The notes under the pieces are model-generated. The model saw nothing but the letters and a program-made list of their open reading frames with translations, did not search any database and was not told the origin of the DNA. Below are positions 1-9,754 of a stretch of DNA of 64,000 nt, piece after piece. How positions within the stretch are numbered: the first letter of the stretch is position 1; each line of letters starts with the position of its first letter. The DNA is taken from assembly GCF_004340785.1 (NCBI RefSeq), contig NZ_SLXS01000001.1:744001-808000 (forward strand). Direction: 5' to 3'. The translations under genes and the position numbers were made by a program. The stretch comes from Tumebacillus sp. BK434. GTDB taxonomy: Bacteria > Bacillota > Bacilli > Tumebacillales > Tumebacillaceae.

Positions 1-720
1 TCGCCGAAAGACCCGTCCGCCTTGGTCACCTTCCCGCAGGAAGATGTGCGAATCGGCATCGAAGACGGCATCGCCGGAATGCGCATCGCCTACTCGGTCG
101 ACCTCGGCTACAAGCCGATCGATCCGCAAGTGCGATCCGCGTTCCTGCAAGCGATTGACAAGTTCCGCGCGCTGGGCGCGGTGGTGGAAGAAGTCGATCC
201 CGGTTTTGTGGAGCCATGGAAAAACATCGAGCGCGACTGGGCGAAATTGTGGTACACGATGCTCGCGGCGATCTTTGCCTACGCTTCGAACGAGATGCTG
301 GAGCAGCTCGATCCGAAGGTGCAGGAGTTCATCCGCTATGGCAAGAGCATGTCGGCGGTGGAGCTGATGAAAGCGAGCTACGCGCGGGAGATGGTCTTTG
401 GCCGCCTGAACGCGATCCATGCCGACCACGACCTCTTCCTCACCCCGACCGTCACCTGTACCGCCTTCCCGCTTGGCATCATCGGGCCGGAAGAGGTAGA
501 CGGACAGCCGCTCGAAGAATCGTTCCTCGACTGGGCGCTGACGCCGCTGGTCAACCAGACCGGACATCCGGCCGCCTCGCTGCCGATCGGCTTTGACGAT
601 CAGGGGCTTCCGATCGGGCTGCAACTGATCGGACGCCGCCTCGAAGAACAGGTGATCTACCGGGCGGCCCGTGCCTACGAGCGCATCGCGCCGTGGGGGC
701 AGCATCGTCCCCGCCTGTAA
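1..720 (+). CDS. Amidase (amidase-signature family), C-terminal part
   Basis: This is the C-terminal 239 residues of an amidase-signature enzyme; the open frame runs through the left edge of the window, so the start and the Ser-cisSer-Lys catalytic core lie outside. The tail is typical of the GatA-like family: a segment with alternating VDPxVRxAF-like residues and a conserved EVDPGF-type turn in the first third, then NQTGHPAASLPIGF and GLPIGLQLIG near the end, which shape the substrate pocket in this family. Members hydrolyse carboxamides to acid plus ammonia in the cytoplasm; the substrate cannot be told from this part. Because the ending is PWGQHRPRL-like rather than a GatA C-terminal domain, and no gatB follows, a stand-alone amidase is more likely than the tRNA amidotransferase subunit. 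A strong hairpin terminator follows about 60 bases downstream. Confidence 0.85.
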   Translation, partial: SPKDPSALVTFPQEDVRIGIEDGIAGMRIAYSVDLGYKPIDPQVRSAFLQAIDKFRALGAVVEEVDPGFVEPWKNIERDWAKLWYTMLAAIFAYASNEMLEQLDPKVQEFIRYGKSMSAVELMKASYAREMVFGRLNAIHADHDLFLTPTVTCTAFPLGIIGPEEVDGQPLEESFLDWALTPLVNQTGHPAASLPIGFDDQGLPIGLQLIGRRLEEQVIYRAARAYERIAPWGQHRPRL

Positions 721-777
721 GCCGAACGGAGACCCCTTTGCCAGCTGACGTTCGAACAAGAAGCCCAGCAGACAGCG

Positions 778-812
778 AAAGACCTCTTGCCTGTGCGCAA
801 GAGGTCTTTTTT
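778..812 (+). terminator. Intrinsic terminator after the amidase gene
   Basis: A perfect 13-bp stem (arms 778-790 and 797-809, arm sequence AAAGACCTCTTGC) closes a 6-base loop and runs into six T residues on the + strand. It lies between the convergent amidase and NRPS genes and may also slow minus-strand transcripts, although the T tract on that side is weak. Confidence 0.85.
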
Positions 813-814
813 GC

Positions 815-3800
815 TTAGACGTTTTGTTCGAGCACCGCGCGAAGTCTTGTCAGCAAGACTTCCATCCGCTCCAGCGAGAAGCGCTGCGGCTGGTAGACAA
901 GGGTCAGGTGGAATTGCCCCTCGAAGTCGCGGATGTACAGAGTCATCCAGAATTTCGAGGTCTGCTCCTCGTCCGCCTGCAGATCAGACAGGGTCAGCCC
1001 GGGCAGTTGAAGGGCGCTTTCAGGTGTGTTGAGGTAGTTGACCATCACGTCGAACAGCGGGCTGCGCTCCGGCGGCGTCACCGGCTGCAGCTCCTCGGCG
1101 AGCTTGATGAACGGCATCTCTTGTTGCGCGAACGCTTCCAGCGCCGTTTCGCGCACGCGGCCTAACAGTTCGCGAAAGTCCGGGTTGCCGGACAGGTCGG
1201 TGCGCAGCACCAGCGTGTTCAGGAACATGCCGATCATCGCTTCCGTCTCTTCGAGACGGCGGCCGGCCGCCGGGGTGCCGACGACGATGTCATCCTGCCC
1301 GCTCAGCTCTTGCATGATGAGCTTGAACGCGGTGAGCAGCGTCATGAACGGCGAGGCGCCCGCTTCCCGGCTCACTTGCTTGACGCGTTCGGTGAGCTGC
1401 GCGGAAAGGGACAGCGTGCATTTGGCGCCGAGCGCTGCGTTCGTCAGCGGTGTCGGGTCGGTCGGCAGGTGCAGCTGCGGCAGATCGCGGAGCTTCGTTT
1501 TCCAATAGCTCAACTGCTGCTCCAAGGTCTCCCCTTGCATCCATCCGCGCTGCCAGATCGCGTAGTCGGCAAACTGGACGGGCAGGTCGGAAAGCGGCGA
1601 GGACTTCCCTTGCGTGTACGCTTCATACAGTGTGAGGAACTCGCGGACGAACACGCTTCGCGACCAGCCGTCCGAGATGATGTGGTGCATGTTCAGGAGC
1701 AGCGCATGCTCCGCTTCGCCAAAGCGCACCAACGTGGTGCGCAGCAGCGGGCCTGTCGCGAGGTCGAACGCTTGGAACGCATCGTCGCGCACCAGCTGTG
1801 ACAGCTCGGCTTCGCGGTTTGCGGAAGTGCTCAGGTCGATCCGCTTCAGCTCATGCTCCCGCTGCGGGGCGATGATCTGCACCGGCTGTCCATCGACCAC
1901 GCGGAACGTGGTGCGCAGCGCTTCGTGGCGACGCACGATCTCTTGGATGCTCTGCGCCATCGCCTCCGCGTCTAACGCGCCGTGAATGCGCATCGCCGTG
2001 GCGATGTTGTAGGCGTTGCTGCCCGGATGCTTCTGCTCGAATTCCCAGACCCGCAGTTGCGGATACGAGAGCGGAATGTTCACGCTGCGATCCGCTTTGA
2101 CAAGCGGAGGCAGAGCATCGGAGGCGAGACGGGTGTCCGCTCCGCCCACCAGCAGGGCGAGCTCGGCGACGGTCGGATGTTCGAACAGCGCGCGCAACGG
2201 CAGTTCCGTGCGGAATTCCGCCCGCAGGCGGGAGATCAGGCGCGTGCCGAGCAGGGAATGCCCGCCCCGTTCGAAAAAGTGGTCGTGGATGCCGACCGGG
2301 TCGATTTCCAGCAGCTCGGCGAAGAGACTTGCCAGCTTTTCTTCCACAGGGTTTCGCGGCGCAACCCAGTCAGCCTCTCCTTCCGCACGGTCGGTCGGAG
2401 TGGGAAGCGCGCGGGTGTCAACTTTGCCGTTCGGGTTGAGCGGCAGGCGGTCGAGCGTGACGAAGGCGCTCGGCACCATGTAGTCGGGAAGCTTCGCTTT
2501 CAAGTAACTGCGAATGTCGGCGCTCGGGTCGGCCAGCACCAGATAAGCGACGAGGCGCTTGACGCCGACCGCGTCTGCGCGGGCGAGCACGGCCGACTGC
2601 AGCACCGCAGGGTGCTGGTCGATCACCGCTTCCACTTCCCCGAGCTCGATGCGGAAGCCGCGGATCTTGACCTGACTGTCGAGGCGTCCGCTGAACTCCA
2701 GCCTGCCATCGGCCAGCCAGCGCACCGCGTCGCCCGTCTTATACAGGAGCTCTCCCTCCTCAAACGGATGCGGCACGAACTTCTCCTCTGTCAGATCCGG
2801 GCGGTTGAAATAGCCAAGCGCCAGCCCTGCTCCGCCGATGTGCAGCTCGCCCGGCACGCCGACCGGCACGGGCTGCATATGGGCGTCGAGCACGTAGACG
2901 GATGTGCCCGCGACCGGGCGGCCGATCGGCAGGTTGTGCGCAAGAGCGTCCTGCGGTGTGGCCACATGCACGGTCGCAAACGTAGTCGCTTCGGTCGGCC
3001 CATACGCGTGAACGAAGCGTCCGCGCATGCTGCCGATCACCCGCTTGGCGTGCGGCATCGACATCGCTTCCCCGCCCGCCATCAGCACGCGCAGTCCGCT
3101 CAGCTCGTCAAGGCAGTCTTCCACCATCTGCAGGAAGAAGCCGGTGGTAAGGAACAGCACGGTGATGCCTTGCTGCGTGAGGAACTGCCCCAGCTCCCGG
3201 GTCGACGCTTTGTACGGCGGGAACAGCACGAGTTTCGCGCCATGTACCAGCGGCCCCCAGATCTCCAGTGTCGAAGCGTCAAACGCGACCGGCGAGTACT
3301 GAAGCACCGCATCGTCTTCCTGCCAGGGAATGAAATCTGACGGTGCGATCAGACGCACGATCCCGCGATGCGGCGTCAGCACGCCTTTGGGCTGACCGGT
3401 TGAACCGGACGTGTACATGACGTACGCCAAGCTGTCCGGCGTGGTCAGACAAGGGAGGTTCTCCCTGCTTTTAGCGGCGAGTTCCTCGTGGAGACGTTCC
3501 GCCACGAGCAGTTCAGCGGTGTGCGGCGGCAGTTTCCCCTGCAAGCGTTCATGCGTGACGATCACGCGCACACCGGTGTCTTCCAGCAGGTAGGTCAGCC
3601 GCTCCGCCGGGTACTGCACGTCTAGCGGCACATACGCGCCGCCCGCTTTCCAGATCGCCAGCAAGGCCACGATCAGCTCCGGGGAGCGCTCCATCGCCAC
3701 TCCGACCATCTGTCCGGCACCGACACCCTTTTTCTGCAACAGGCGGGCCAGGCGGTTAGCCTGCGCGTTGAGGTCGGCATAGGTCAGGGCTATATTCTCA

Positions 3801-6800
3801 AAAGCGACGGCGGTCTTGTGCGGGGTCTTGACTGCTTGCTGCTCGATCAGCACATGGACGGGCAGTTGCGGGCAGGAAACGTCATGTTGGCTCCATGCGG
3901 TCAGCACTTGCTCCCGTTCGGCAGCGGTCAGCAGCGGCAGTGACCCGATGGCGGTGTCCGGCTGTTCGGTGGCCGCCTGCAGCAACTGCCGGAGATGGCC
4001 GATCATCCGTTCGACCGTCGCTTCCTCGAAGAGGTCGACGTTGTATTCGAACGTGCCGTACAGCCCGTCCGCACCTTCTTCCATCGTCAGCGTCAAGTCA
4101 AATTTGGCCGTCTCGCCCGCCAAGCCCAGCCCGCTAAAGGTCAGACCTTCTGTTTCGACGCGGGTCTGTGGTGTGTTTTGCAAGGCGAACATCACCTGAA
4201 ACAGCGCGGAATGGGAGGTGCTGCGCTCCGGCTGGAGTTCGCTGACGAGCAGTTCAAAGGGCACGTCCTGATGCGCTTCGGCGTCGAGGGACGTCTCTTT
4301 GACCCGCGCCAACAGTTCACGGAACGGCGGATCGCCGCTAAGATCGGTGCGCATGACCAGCGTGTTGACGAAAAATCCGATCAGCCCTTCCGTCTCTTCG
4401 CGGGTGCGCCCTGCAGACGGCACGCCAACGAGGATGTCGTCCTGCCCCGCATAGCGGTGCAGCAGCACGTTGTAGGCGGCGAGCAGGGTCATGAACAGCG
4501 TTGCATCGGCCTGTTTCGCCAGCGCGTTCAGCTTGCCGAGCAGTTCAGCGGACAGCGCAAAGCGCAGCGTGTTGCCGTTGTGCGTCTGCACGGCCGGGTG
4601 CGGATGGTCGGTCGGCAGTTGCAGCACAGGAAGCGGACCGGCCAGCTTTGCTTTCCAGTAATCCAGTTGCCGTGCCAGTCGTTCGCCTTGAAGCTCTTGC
4701 TTCTGCCAGACCGCATAGTCGGCGTATTGGATCGGCAGCTCGGGCAGCTGCGGCGTGCGTCCTGCCGCGAACGCGCGGTAGGCGGCGGTCAACTCGCCGA
4801 TTAGCAAGCCGATCGACCAGCCGTCGCTGATGATGTGATGCATGCAGAAGACGAGGACCCACTCCCCCTGCTCCAGCGCAAACAGCTTGCAGCGCAGGAG
4901 CGGCCCGGTGCTCAAATCGAACGGGCGGTTCATCTCCTGCTGCGCCAACTCCATCATCTGCGCTTCCCGCTCGTCAGCCGGAACGCTTTGCAGGTCCTGC
5001 TGTGCGAGCGTCTGCCAGCTGTGCTCCCGCAGCACTTGCACCGGTTCGCCGTCCGCTTCGGCAAATATCGTGCGCAGCGACTCGTGCCGGCTGATGATCT
5101 CGTTCACGCTCTTTTCCAGTGCCGGCACGTCGAGCGCTCCTTGCAGGCGAACAGCAAACGGCATGTTGTAGGCAGAAGAGTTCGGCATCAGGCGGTCGGT
5201 CAGCCACAGGCTTTGCTGGCCGTAGGACAAGGGCAGCTGTTGCAGTCGGGAGGTGCGGGGAATCTTGTCCGCTTGATCGGACTGAGCTTCGAGCAGCGCC
5301 GCCAGCCCGGCCGGGGTCGGGGTGTCGAACATCCGGCGCAAGGGCAGCCGGACGCCAAACGCGCGCTCGATCCGCGACATGACTTGAGTGGCGAGCAGTG
5401 AATGTCCGCCGATTTCAAAGAAATGGTCGTCCGCGCCGACTTGATCGAGGTGGAGCACTTCCGCCCAGATCTCGGCGATCTTCTGTTCCGCATCGGTCGC
5501 AGGCGCAGTATAGGGACGCTCGCTGCGGGTATCGGACGCATCCGGGCGGGGCAGATTCTTGCGGTCGACCTTGCCGTTTGGCGTCAGCGGCATGCTGTCC
5601 AGCAGCACGAAGACGGACGGCACCATGTAGCCCGGCAAGCTCTCGGCCGCCGAGCGGCGCAGTTCGCCCAGATCCGGGGCCTTGCCCCCTTGCGGCACGA
5701 CGTAGGCGACGAGACGGGGGTCGTTCGGCACGTCTTCGCGCACCAGGACCAGCACATCGGCGACAGCGTCATGCTGCGCGAGCACCGCTTCGATCTCGCC
5801 CGGCTCGATGCGGAAGCCCCGCACTTTGACCTGATCGTCGAGCCGCCCGGCGAACAGCAGGTTGCCGTCCGGCAAAAAGCGCACCCGGTCGCCAGTCCGG
5901 TACAGCCGCTCGCCACCGGTCGCCGCGACTTGGACGAATTTTTCTGCGGTCAGGTCAGGACGGCCGAGATACCCTGTGGCCAGCCCCGCTCCGCCGATAT
6001 ACAGCTCGCCCGGCACGCCGATCGGCACTGGCTGCTGGGCATCGCTCAGCACGTAGACGGTCGTGCCGGCGATCGGACGCCCGATCGGGAGGCCGAACGC
6101 AAACGATTCGGGCGAAGTATCGCCCGGATCGAACAGGGTCGCCGTCACCGCCGCTTCCGTCGGTCCGTACGCGTTGATCCAGCGCACAGTCGGCGGCACG
6201 AGCCTCTTCCACTGCGCGTAGAGCTCAGCCGACGGCTTCTCCCCTCCGACGATCATCAAGCGTACCGACGGGGGCAGTTGCACACCGGCTTGGGCAAGCT
6301 CCTGCACCAGTCCGTGCCAGTAGGCGGTCGGCAAGTTCAGCACCGTCACGCCGTGGTCGGTGACGAGTTGCAGCAGATCCTGCACCCCCGGCACCTGCTC
6401 GCGGCCGCGCAGCACCAGCGCCGCGCCGGTCAGCAGCGTCGGGAAGATCTCTTCGACGGCGATGTCAAAAGACACCGACGAGAACTGCAGCACGCGGTCG
6501 CTCGCCGACAGTTCGTATTCGGCGCGCACCGCCCGGTTGTGGTTGACGACGGCTCGATGCGGCACCAGCACCCCTTTCGGCGTGCCGGTCGAACCGGACG
6601 TGTAGATGACGTAGCACGTGGTCGTTGCTGTGCCCCGCTGGATCAGCCCTGCCGCTGCTGAAGATGCCCACTCCGCTTCTTGATCGAGGGCGATCGCGCG
6701 CACCTTGTCCGGCAGACGATCCTTCAGGTGCTCCTGAGTCAAAACAAGTCCTGCCTGCGAATCCTCCAGCATATAAGCGATCCGCTCCTGCGGGTAGTGC

Positions 6801-8452
6801 GGGTCGAGCGGCAGATACGCCCCGCCCGCCTTCAAGATGCCGAGCATCCCGACGATCATCTCAGTTGAGCGCTCCACACAGAGCCCGACCCGCTGTTCCG
6901 GCCCGATGCCCTGCGCTTGCAAAAAGCGGGCCAGACGCTCCGCCAGCACATCCAGCTCCTGATAGGTCAGGCGCTCTTCCCCGCACACCACCGCGACCGC
7001 ATCCGGCGTGCGCGATGCCTGCGCTGCTACCAGCTCATGCAGGAGACGCTCTTCTTGCTCAAGGGCTGCCGACCCCTTCCATGCGCCGAGCAACTGCTGC
7101 GATTCCTGCAGCGGCATGACGCGCAGTTCGCGAATACTCTGCCCGGGATCGGCCGCGATGCTTTCCAGCAAGGTGGCGAAATGCATTTTCATCCGCTGCA
7201 TCGTCGCCCGGTCGAACAGCTCCGTGCTGTATTCCAGCTCGCCGTGCAGTTCGCCGTCCGTTTCTTTCATCGACAGGCTGAGGTCGAACATCGCCGTTTC
7301 CTGCTCCAGCTGCCGGAAGTTCATCGTTACGCCGGGCAGTTCCAGCGTTTGCAGCGGCACATTTTGCAGAACAAAAAAGGCTTGGAACAGCGGCGAACGT
7401 CCCGAGCTGCGGTCGGGCACCAGCTCCGCGACCAGCTTCTCGTAGGGCAGCTCTTGATGTGCATAGGCGTCTAAGCAGACTTTGCGCACTTGTTGGAGCA
7501 GGTTTTTAAACGACGGCGCGCCCGACAGGTCGGCCCGCAGCACGAGGGTGTTGACAAAAAAGCCGACCAGATTTTCCAACTGCTTGAGGTTGCGCCCGGC
7601 GATCGGCGAGCCGACCGTCAAGTCGGTCTGGCCGCTGTAGCGGAACAACAGCGTCTGGTAGGCTGCCAAGAGCAGCATGAACAAAGTCACGCCTTCCTGC
7701 ATGCAGATCTCTTTTAGCCGGGCGCTCAAGGTCTCGCCGATCACAAAATATTCCTTCTGCCCCGCACCGGTCTTCCGGGCCGGGTGTGGGCGGTCGGTCG
7801 GAAGCTGCAGCACGGGCAGCTCGCCGCCAAGCTGCTCCTTCCAGTACGTCAACTGTCGCTGCAGCTTCTCGCCTTGCAAGTGCTCCAACTGCCACTCGGC
7901 AAAGTCGGCATACTGAATCTCCAGCTCCGGCAGCGGCGAAGGCAACCCTTGGCGAAACGCCGTGTATAAGGCCACGACTTCCTGCATCAGAATCCCCATC
8001 GACCAGCCGTCGGTGATGATGTGATGCATCACGATCAGCATCGAGAAGCGATCCGTGGCGGTCTGCCAGACGATCACGCGCAGCAAGGGCCCGTTTTGCA
8101 GATCAAACGGAGCTTGCACCGCCGCTTGCACGCCCGCTCGGCACGCCGCCTCCCGCTCCGCTTCCGGCCGACCGCGCAAGTCGATCACCTGCACCGGCAC
8201 TTCCATCACCGAATGCACGAGCTGGATCGGCGTCTCGTCCTCCTTCGCAAAAGTCGTGCGCAGCGCTTCGTGCCGCTCAACGATCTCTTCCAGACAGCGG
8301 GTCAGCACCTGCACGTCGAACGCGCCTGCGATGTCCACCAGAAGCGGAATATGATAAATTGGCAGCCCGGGATCTAACTGTTCCAGAAACCACAGCCGTT
8401 GCTGAGCAAACGACAGCAGCGCCGTCAATTCAACTTGTGTGCTCGTGCTCAT
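815..8452 (-). CDS. Non-ribosomal peptide synthetase, C-A-T-C-A-T-C, no thioesterase
   Basis: A 2545-residue, two-and-a-half-module NRPS. Domains in order with rough residues: C1 10-440 (HHIITDG near 142), A1 470-960 (YTSGSTGTPKG near 620), T1 985-1050 (GGHSLL near 1015), C2 1070-1500 (HHIISDG near 1204), A2 1530-2005 (YTSGSTGQPKG near 1682), T2 2030-2095 (GGHSLLG), C3 2110-2540 (HHIISDG near 2256). All condensation HHxxxDG and carrier GGHSL motifs are intact. Specificity residues read by alignment to GrsA are DIENMVAVTK for A1 (not recognised) and DALFLAATFK for A2 (hydrophobic type, not assigned). The protein ends directly after C3, so it either hands its dipeptidyl chain to another protein or releases it by condensation with a free nucleophile. 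It has its own promoter and sits 16 kb from the larger assembly line with unrelated genes between, so membership of the same pathway is open. Confidence 0.95.
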   Translation of the reverse strand: MSTSTQVELTALLSFAQQRLWFLEQLDPGLPIYHIPLLVDIAGAFDVQVLTRCLEEIVERHEALRTTFAKEDETPIQLVHSVMEVPVQVIDLRGRPEAEREAACRAGVQAAVQAPFDLQNGPLLRVIVWQTATDRFSMLIVMHHIITDGWSMGILMQEVVALYTAFRQGLPSPLPELEIQYADFAEWQLEHLQGEKLQRQLTYWKEQLGGELPVLQLPTDRPHPARKTGAGQKEYFVIGETLSARLKEICMQEGVTLFMLLLAAYQTLLFRYSGQTDLTVGSPIAGRNLKQLENLVGFFVNTLVLRADLSGAPSFKNLLQQVRKVCLDAYAHQELPYEKLVAELVPDRSSGRSPLFQAFFVLQNVPLQTLELPGVTMNFRQLEQETAMFDLSLSMKETDGELHGELEYSTELFDRATMQRMKMHFATLLESIAADPGQSIRELRVMPLQESQQLLGAWKGSAALEQEERLLHELVAAQASRTPDAVAVVCGEERLTYQELDVLAERLARFLQAQGIGPEQRVGLCVERSTEMIVGMLGILKAGGAYLPLDPHYPQERIAYMLEDSQAGLVLTQEHLKDRLPDKVRAIALDQEAEWASSAAAGLIQRGTATTTCYVIYTSGSTGTPKGVLVPHRAVVNHNRAVRAEYELSASDRVLQFSSVSFDIAVEEIFPTLLTGAALVLRGREQVPGVQDLLQLVTDHGVTVLNLPTAYWHGLVQELAQAGVQLPPSVRLMIVGGEKPSAELYAQWKRLVPPTVRWINAYGPTEAAVTATLFDPGDTSPESFAFGLPIGRPIAGTTVYVLSDAQQPVPIGVPGELYIGGAGLATGYLGRPDLTAEKFVQVAATGGERLYRTGDRVRFLPDGNLLFAGRLDDQVKVRGFRIEPGEIEAVLAQHDAVADVLVLVREDVPNDPRLVAYVVPQGGKAPDLGELRRSAAESLPGYMVPSVFVLLDSMPLTPNGKVDRKNLPRPDASDTRSERPYTAPATDAEQKIAEIWAEVLHLDQVGADDHFFEIGGHSLLATQVMSRIERAFGVRLPLRRMFDTPTPAGLAALLEAQSDQADKIPRTSRLQQLPLSYGQQSLWLTDRLMPNSSAYNMPFAVRLQGALDVPALEKSVNEIISRHESLRTIFAEADGEPVQVLREHSWQTLAQQDLQSVPADEREAQMMELAQQEMNRPFDLSTGPLLRCKLFALEQGEWVLVFCMHHIISDGWSIGLLIGELTAAYRAFAAGRTPQLPELPIQYADYAVWQKQELQGERLARQLDYWKAKLAGPLPVLQLPTDHPHPAVQTHNGNTLRFALSAELLGKLNALAKQADATLFMTLLAAYNVLLHRYAGQDDILVGVPSAGRTREETEGLIGFFVNTLVMRTDLSGDPPFRELLARVKETSLDAEAHQDVPFELLVSELQPERSTSHSALFQVMFALQNTPQTRVETEGLTFSGLGLAGETAKFDLTLTMEEGADGLYGTFEYNVDLFEEATVERMIGHLRQLLQAATEQPDTAIGSLPLLTAAEREQVLTAWSQHDVSCPQLPVHVLIEQQAVKTPHKTAVAFENIALTYADLNAQANRLARLLQKKGVGAGQMVGVAMERSPELIVALLAIWKAGGAYVPLDVQYPAERLTYLLEDTGVRVIVTHERLQGKLPPHTAELLVAERLHEELAAKSRENLPCLTTPDSLAYVMYTSGSTGQPKGVLTPHRGIVRLIAPSDFIPWQEDDAVLQYSPVAFDASTLEIWGPLVHGAKLVLFPPYKASTRELGQFLTQQGITVLFLTTGFFLQMVEDCLDELSGLRVLMAGGEAMSMPHAKRVIGSMRGRFVHAYGPTEATTFATVHVATPQDALAHNLPIGRPVAGTSVYVLDAHMQPVPVGVPGELHIGGAGLALGYFNRPDLTEEKFVPHPFEEGELLYKTGDAVRWLADGRLEFSGRLDSQVKIRGFRIELGEVEAVIDQHPAVLQSAVLARADAVGVKRLVAYLVLADPSADIRSYLKAKLPDYMVPSAFVTLDRLPLNPNGKVDTRALPTPTDRAEGEADWVAPRNPVEEKLASLFAELLEIDPVGIHDHFFERGGHSLLGTRLISRLRAEFRTELPLRALFEHPTVAELALLVGGADTRLASDALPPLVKADRSVNIPLSYPQLRVWEFEQKHPGSNAYNIATAMRIHGALDAEAMAQSIQEIVRRHEALRTTFRVVDGQPVQIIAPQREHELKRIDLSTSANREAELSQLVRDDAFQAFDLATGPLLRTTLVRFGEAEHALLLNMHHIISDGWSRSVFVREFLTLYEAYTQGKSSPLSDLPVQFADYAIWQRGWMQGETLEQQLSYWKTKLRDLPQLHLPTDPTPLTNAALGAKCTLSLSAQLTERVKQVSREAGASPFMTLLTAFKLIMQELSGQDDIVVGTPAAGRRLEETEAMIGMFLNTLVLRTDLSGNPDFRELLGRVRETALEAFAQQEMPFIKLAEELQPVTPPERSPLFDVMVNYLNTPESALQLPGLTLSDLQADEEQTSKFWMTLYIRDFEGQFHLTLVYQPQRFSLERMEVLLTRLRAVLEQNV

Positions 8453-8485
8453 CTCTCCACCCGTCCTTTTCGCAACTCGTTTTGG

Positions 8486-8513
8486 ATAATATTTTTATAA
8501 TTCAATTCATCAA
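8486..8513 (-). promoter_or_regulatory. Candidate sigma-A promoter for the 2545-aa NRPS gene
   Basis: On the minus strand, TTGATG (8508-8513) and TATTAT (8486-8491) are separated by 16 bases in a very AT-rich gap. The expected transcript start is about 25-30 bases upstream of the ATG at 8452. The site lies just after the terminator of the preceding gene, which supports independent transcription of this NRPS. Confidence 0.55.
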
Positions 8514-8532
8514 ATTAATTTTACCATAAATT

Positions 8533-8562
8533 AAAACCACTTCCCAAGTGGAAAGTGGTTTT
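8533..8562 (-). terminator. Intrinsic terminator after the rhodanese/MBL gene
   Basis: Inverted repeat with arms AAAACCACTT (8533-8542) and AAGTGGTTTT (8553-8562). In the minus-strand transcript it is followed by a T-rich TTTTAATTTA stretch. It overlaps the stop codon of the upstream gene and separates it from the NRPS promoter. Confidence 0.75.
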
Positions 8563-9700
8563 AGATCGTGTGTTTAACTGCACAGCGGTTCGGCCCCGTC
8601 TCCAGTTCCAAGCGCTTGTCGGCATCCACCGTCAGCAGGCCGCGGTTGACTTGGACGATCTCCTCATAATTGGGCGGGACGGCATCGACGCGGCCTGCCG
8701 TCAACTCGGTAAATTGTGCCCGGTCGGCGGTGGAGAGCAGGAAGTTGTTCGCCCGAATCTCCTGCAGCGGCGCCCCGACATATCCTGCAGCACAGCTTTC
8801 GCGGGTCAGGTCGGAAAAATGCGCCGGGAGCACCAGCACGTCGTCTGCAAGCTTGGCGATCGTGCCAAAGACGGTCTCATACAGTTGCTGCGCCCACTCG
8901 CGGGCTTTGCCGCCCAGATCGGGACGGCCGAGACCGCCGACAAACACGGTATCGCCGGAGAACAGATAGCGGTCGGCGATCAAAAACGAGGTCGAGCCCG
9001 GCGTATGGCCCGGTGTCGGCACGCGCAGCACCTGTACCTGCACGCCGCCTACGCGGATCACCTCGTGCTCTTCCAGCGGGAGATACGCGAGCTTCGCGCC
9101 TTCCATCTCCACGGCGGAGATCAAATACGCAGCTCCGGCCGCACGAGCGAGTTCCGGTGCGCCGGAAATGTGATCCGCATGCAGATGCGTGTCGACCACA
9201 TAGCGGATCGCCGCTCCTTCCCGGTCGGCCAGCTGCAGGTAGGCTTCCACATGCCGCCCCGGGTCGCAGACCAGCGCTTCGCCGCCGGAGACGAGCAGGT
9301 AGGACAGGCAGCCTTTGCCCATGCGGATCAGTTGCAGCAGTTTCCAGCCGTCGCCTTCCGCCACCGTCACGTCGTGGTAGAACTGGCTCCATTCCTGCAA
9401 GCCTTGGTTCAGGCAGTACACGTCGTAGCCTTTCTCGTCGAGCAGTTTCGCCACGATCATCGCCGTGCGTCCGCGGCGGCAGATGACCGCGATTTTGCGA
9501 TCTGCCGGTACGTCTCTCCACGCTTCCTGGTGCTCATCCTCGAACTGAGCCAGCGGGATGTTCAGCGACGGCAAGGCGTCCGTCTGAATTCGCCATTCGG
9601 CATATTCGCGTTCGCTGCGCACATCGAGCAGCATCGCCTGCGGGTCTTTTTGTTCGATCCAGCGCTGCAGTTCAGCGGCGCTGAGCGGTTGTACAGCCAT
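8561..9700 (-). CDS. Rhodanese / metallo-beta-lactamase fusion (persulfide dioxygenase-like)
   Basis: A 379-residue fusion. Residues 5-110 are a rhodanese domain with the active-site loop CRRGRT (C74). Residues 120-330 are a metallo-beta-lactamase fold with THLHADH (H172, H174, D176, H177), GHTPGS (H232) and SGDTVFVGGLGRPDLGG (D250), the pattern of the ETHE1/CstB persulfide dioxygenase and glyoxalase II-like group. Such enzymes oxidise low-molecular-weight persulfides to sulfite and move sulfane sulfur in the cytoplasm. In the better known CstB the order is dioxygenase first and rhodanese last; here the rhodanese is N-terminal. The start is set at 9700 because a GGAGG box stands 7 bases before that ATG; an in-frame ATG 24 bases upstream lacks a site. 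It may be cotranscribed with the dehydrogenase upstream (54-base gap). The exact substrate is inferred, not shown. Confidence 0.85.
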   Translation of the reverse strand: MAVQPLSAAELQRWIEQKDPQAMLLDVRSEREYAEWRIQTDALPSLNIPLAQFEDEHQEAWRDVPADRKIAVICRRGRTAMIVAKLLDEKGYDVYCLNQGLQEWSQFYHDVTVAEGDGWKLLQLIRMGKGCLSYLLVSGGEALVCDPGRHVEAYLQLADREGAAIRYVVDTHLHADHISGAPELARAAGAAYLISAVEMEGAKLAYLPLEEHEVIRVGGVQVQVLRVPTPGHTPGSTSFLIADRYLFSGDTVFVGGLGRPDLGGKAREWAQQLYETVFGTIAKLADDVLVLPAHFSDLTRESCAAGYVGAPLQEIRANNFLLSTADRAQFTELTAGRVDAVPPNYEEIVQVNRGLLTVDADKRLELETGPNRCAVKHTI

Positions 9701-9754
9701 GCGATCGCCTCCTCTTCCGATCATCGTATGAAGGCAGGGGGATGGGCGGTTCCA

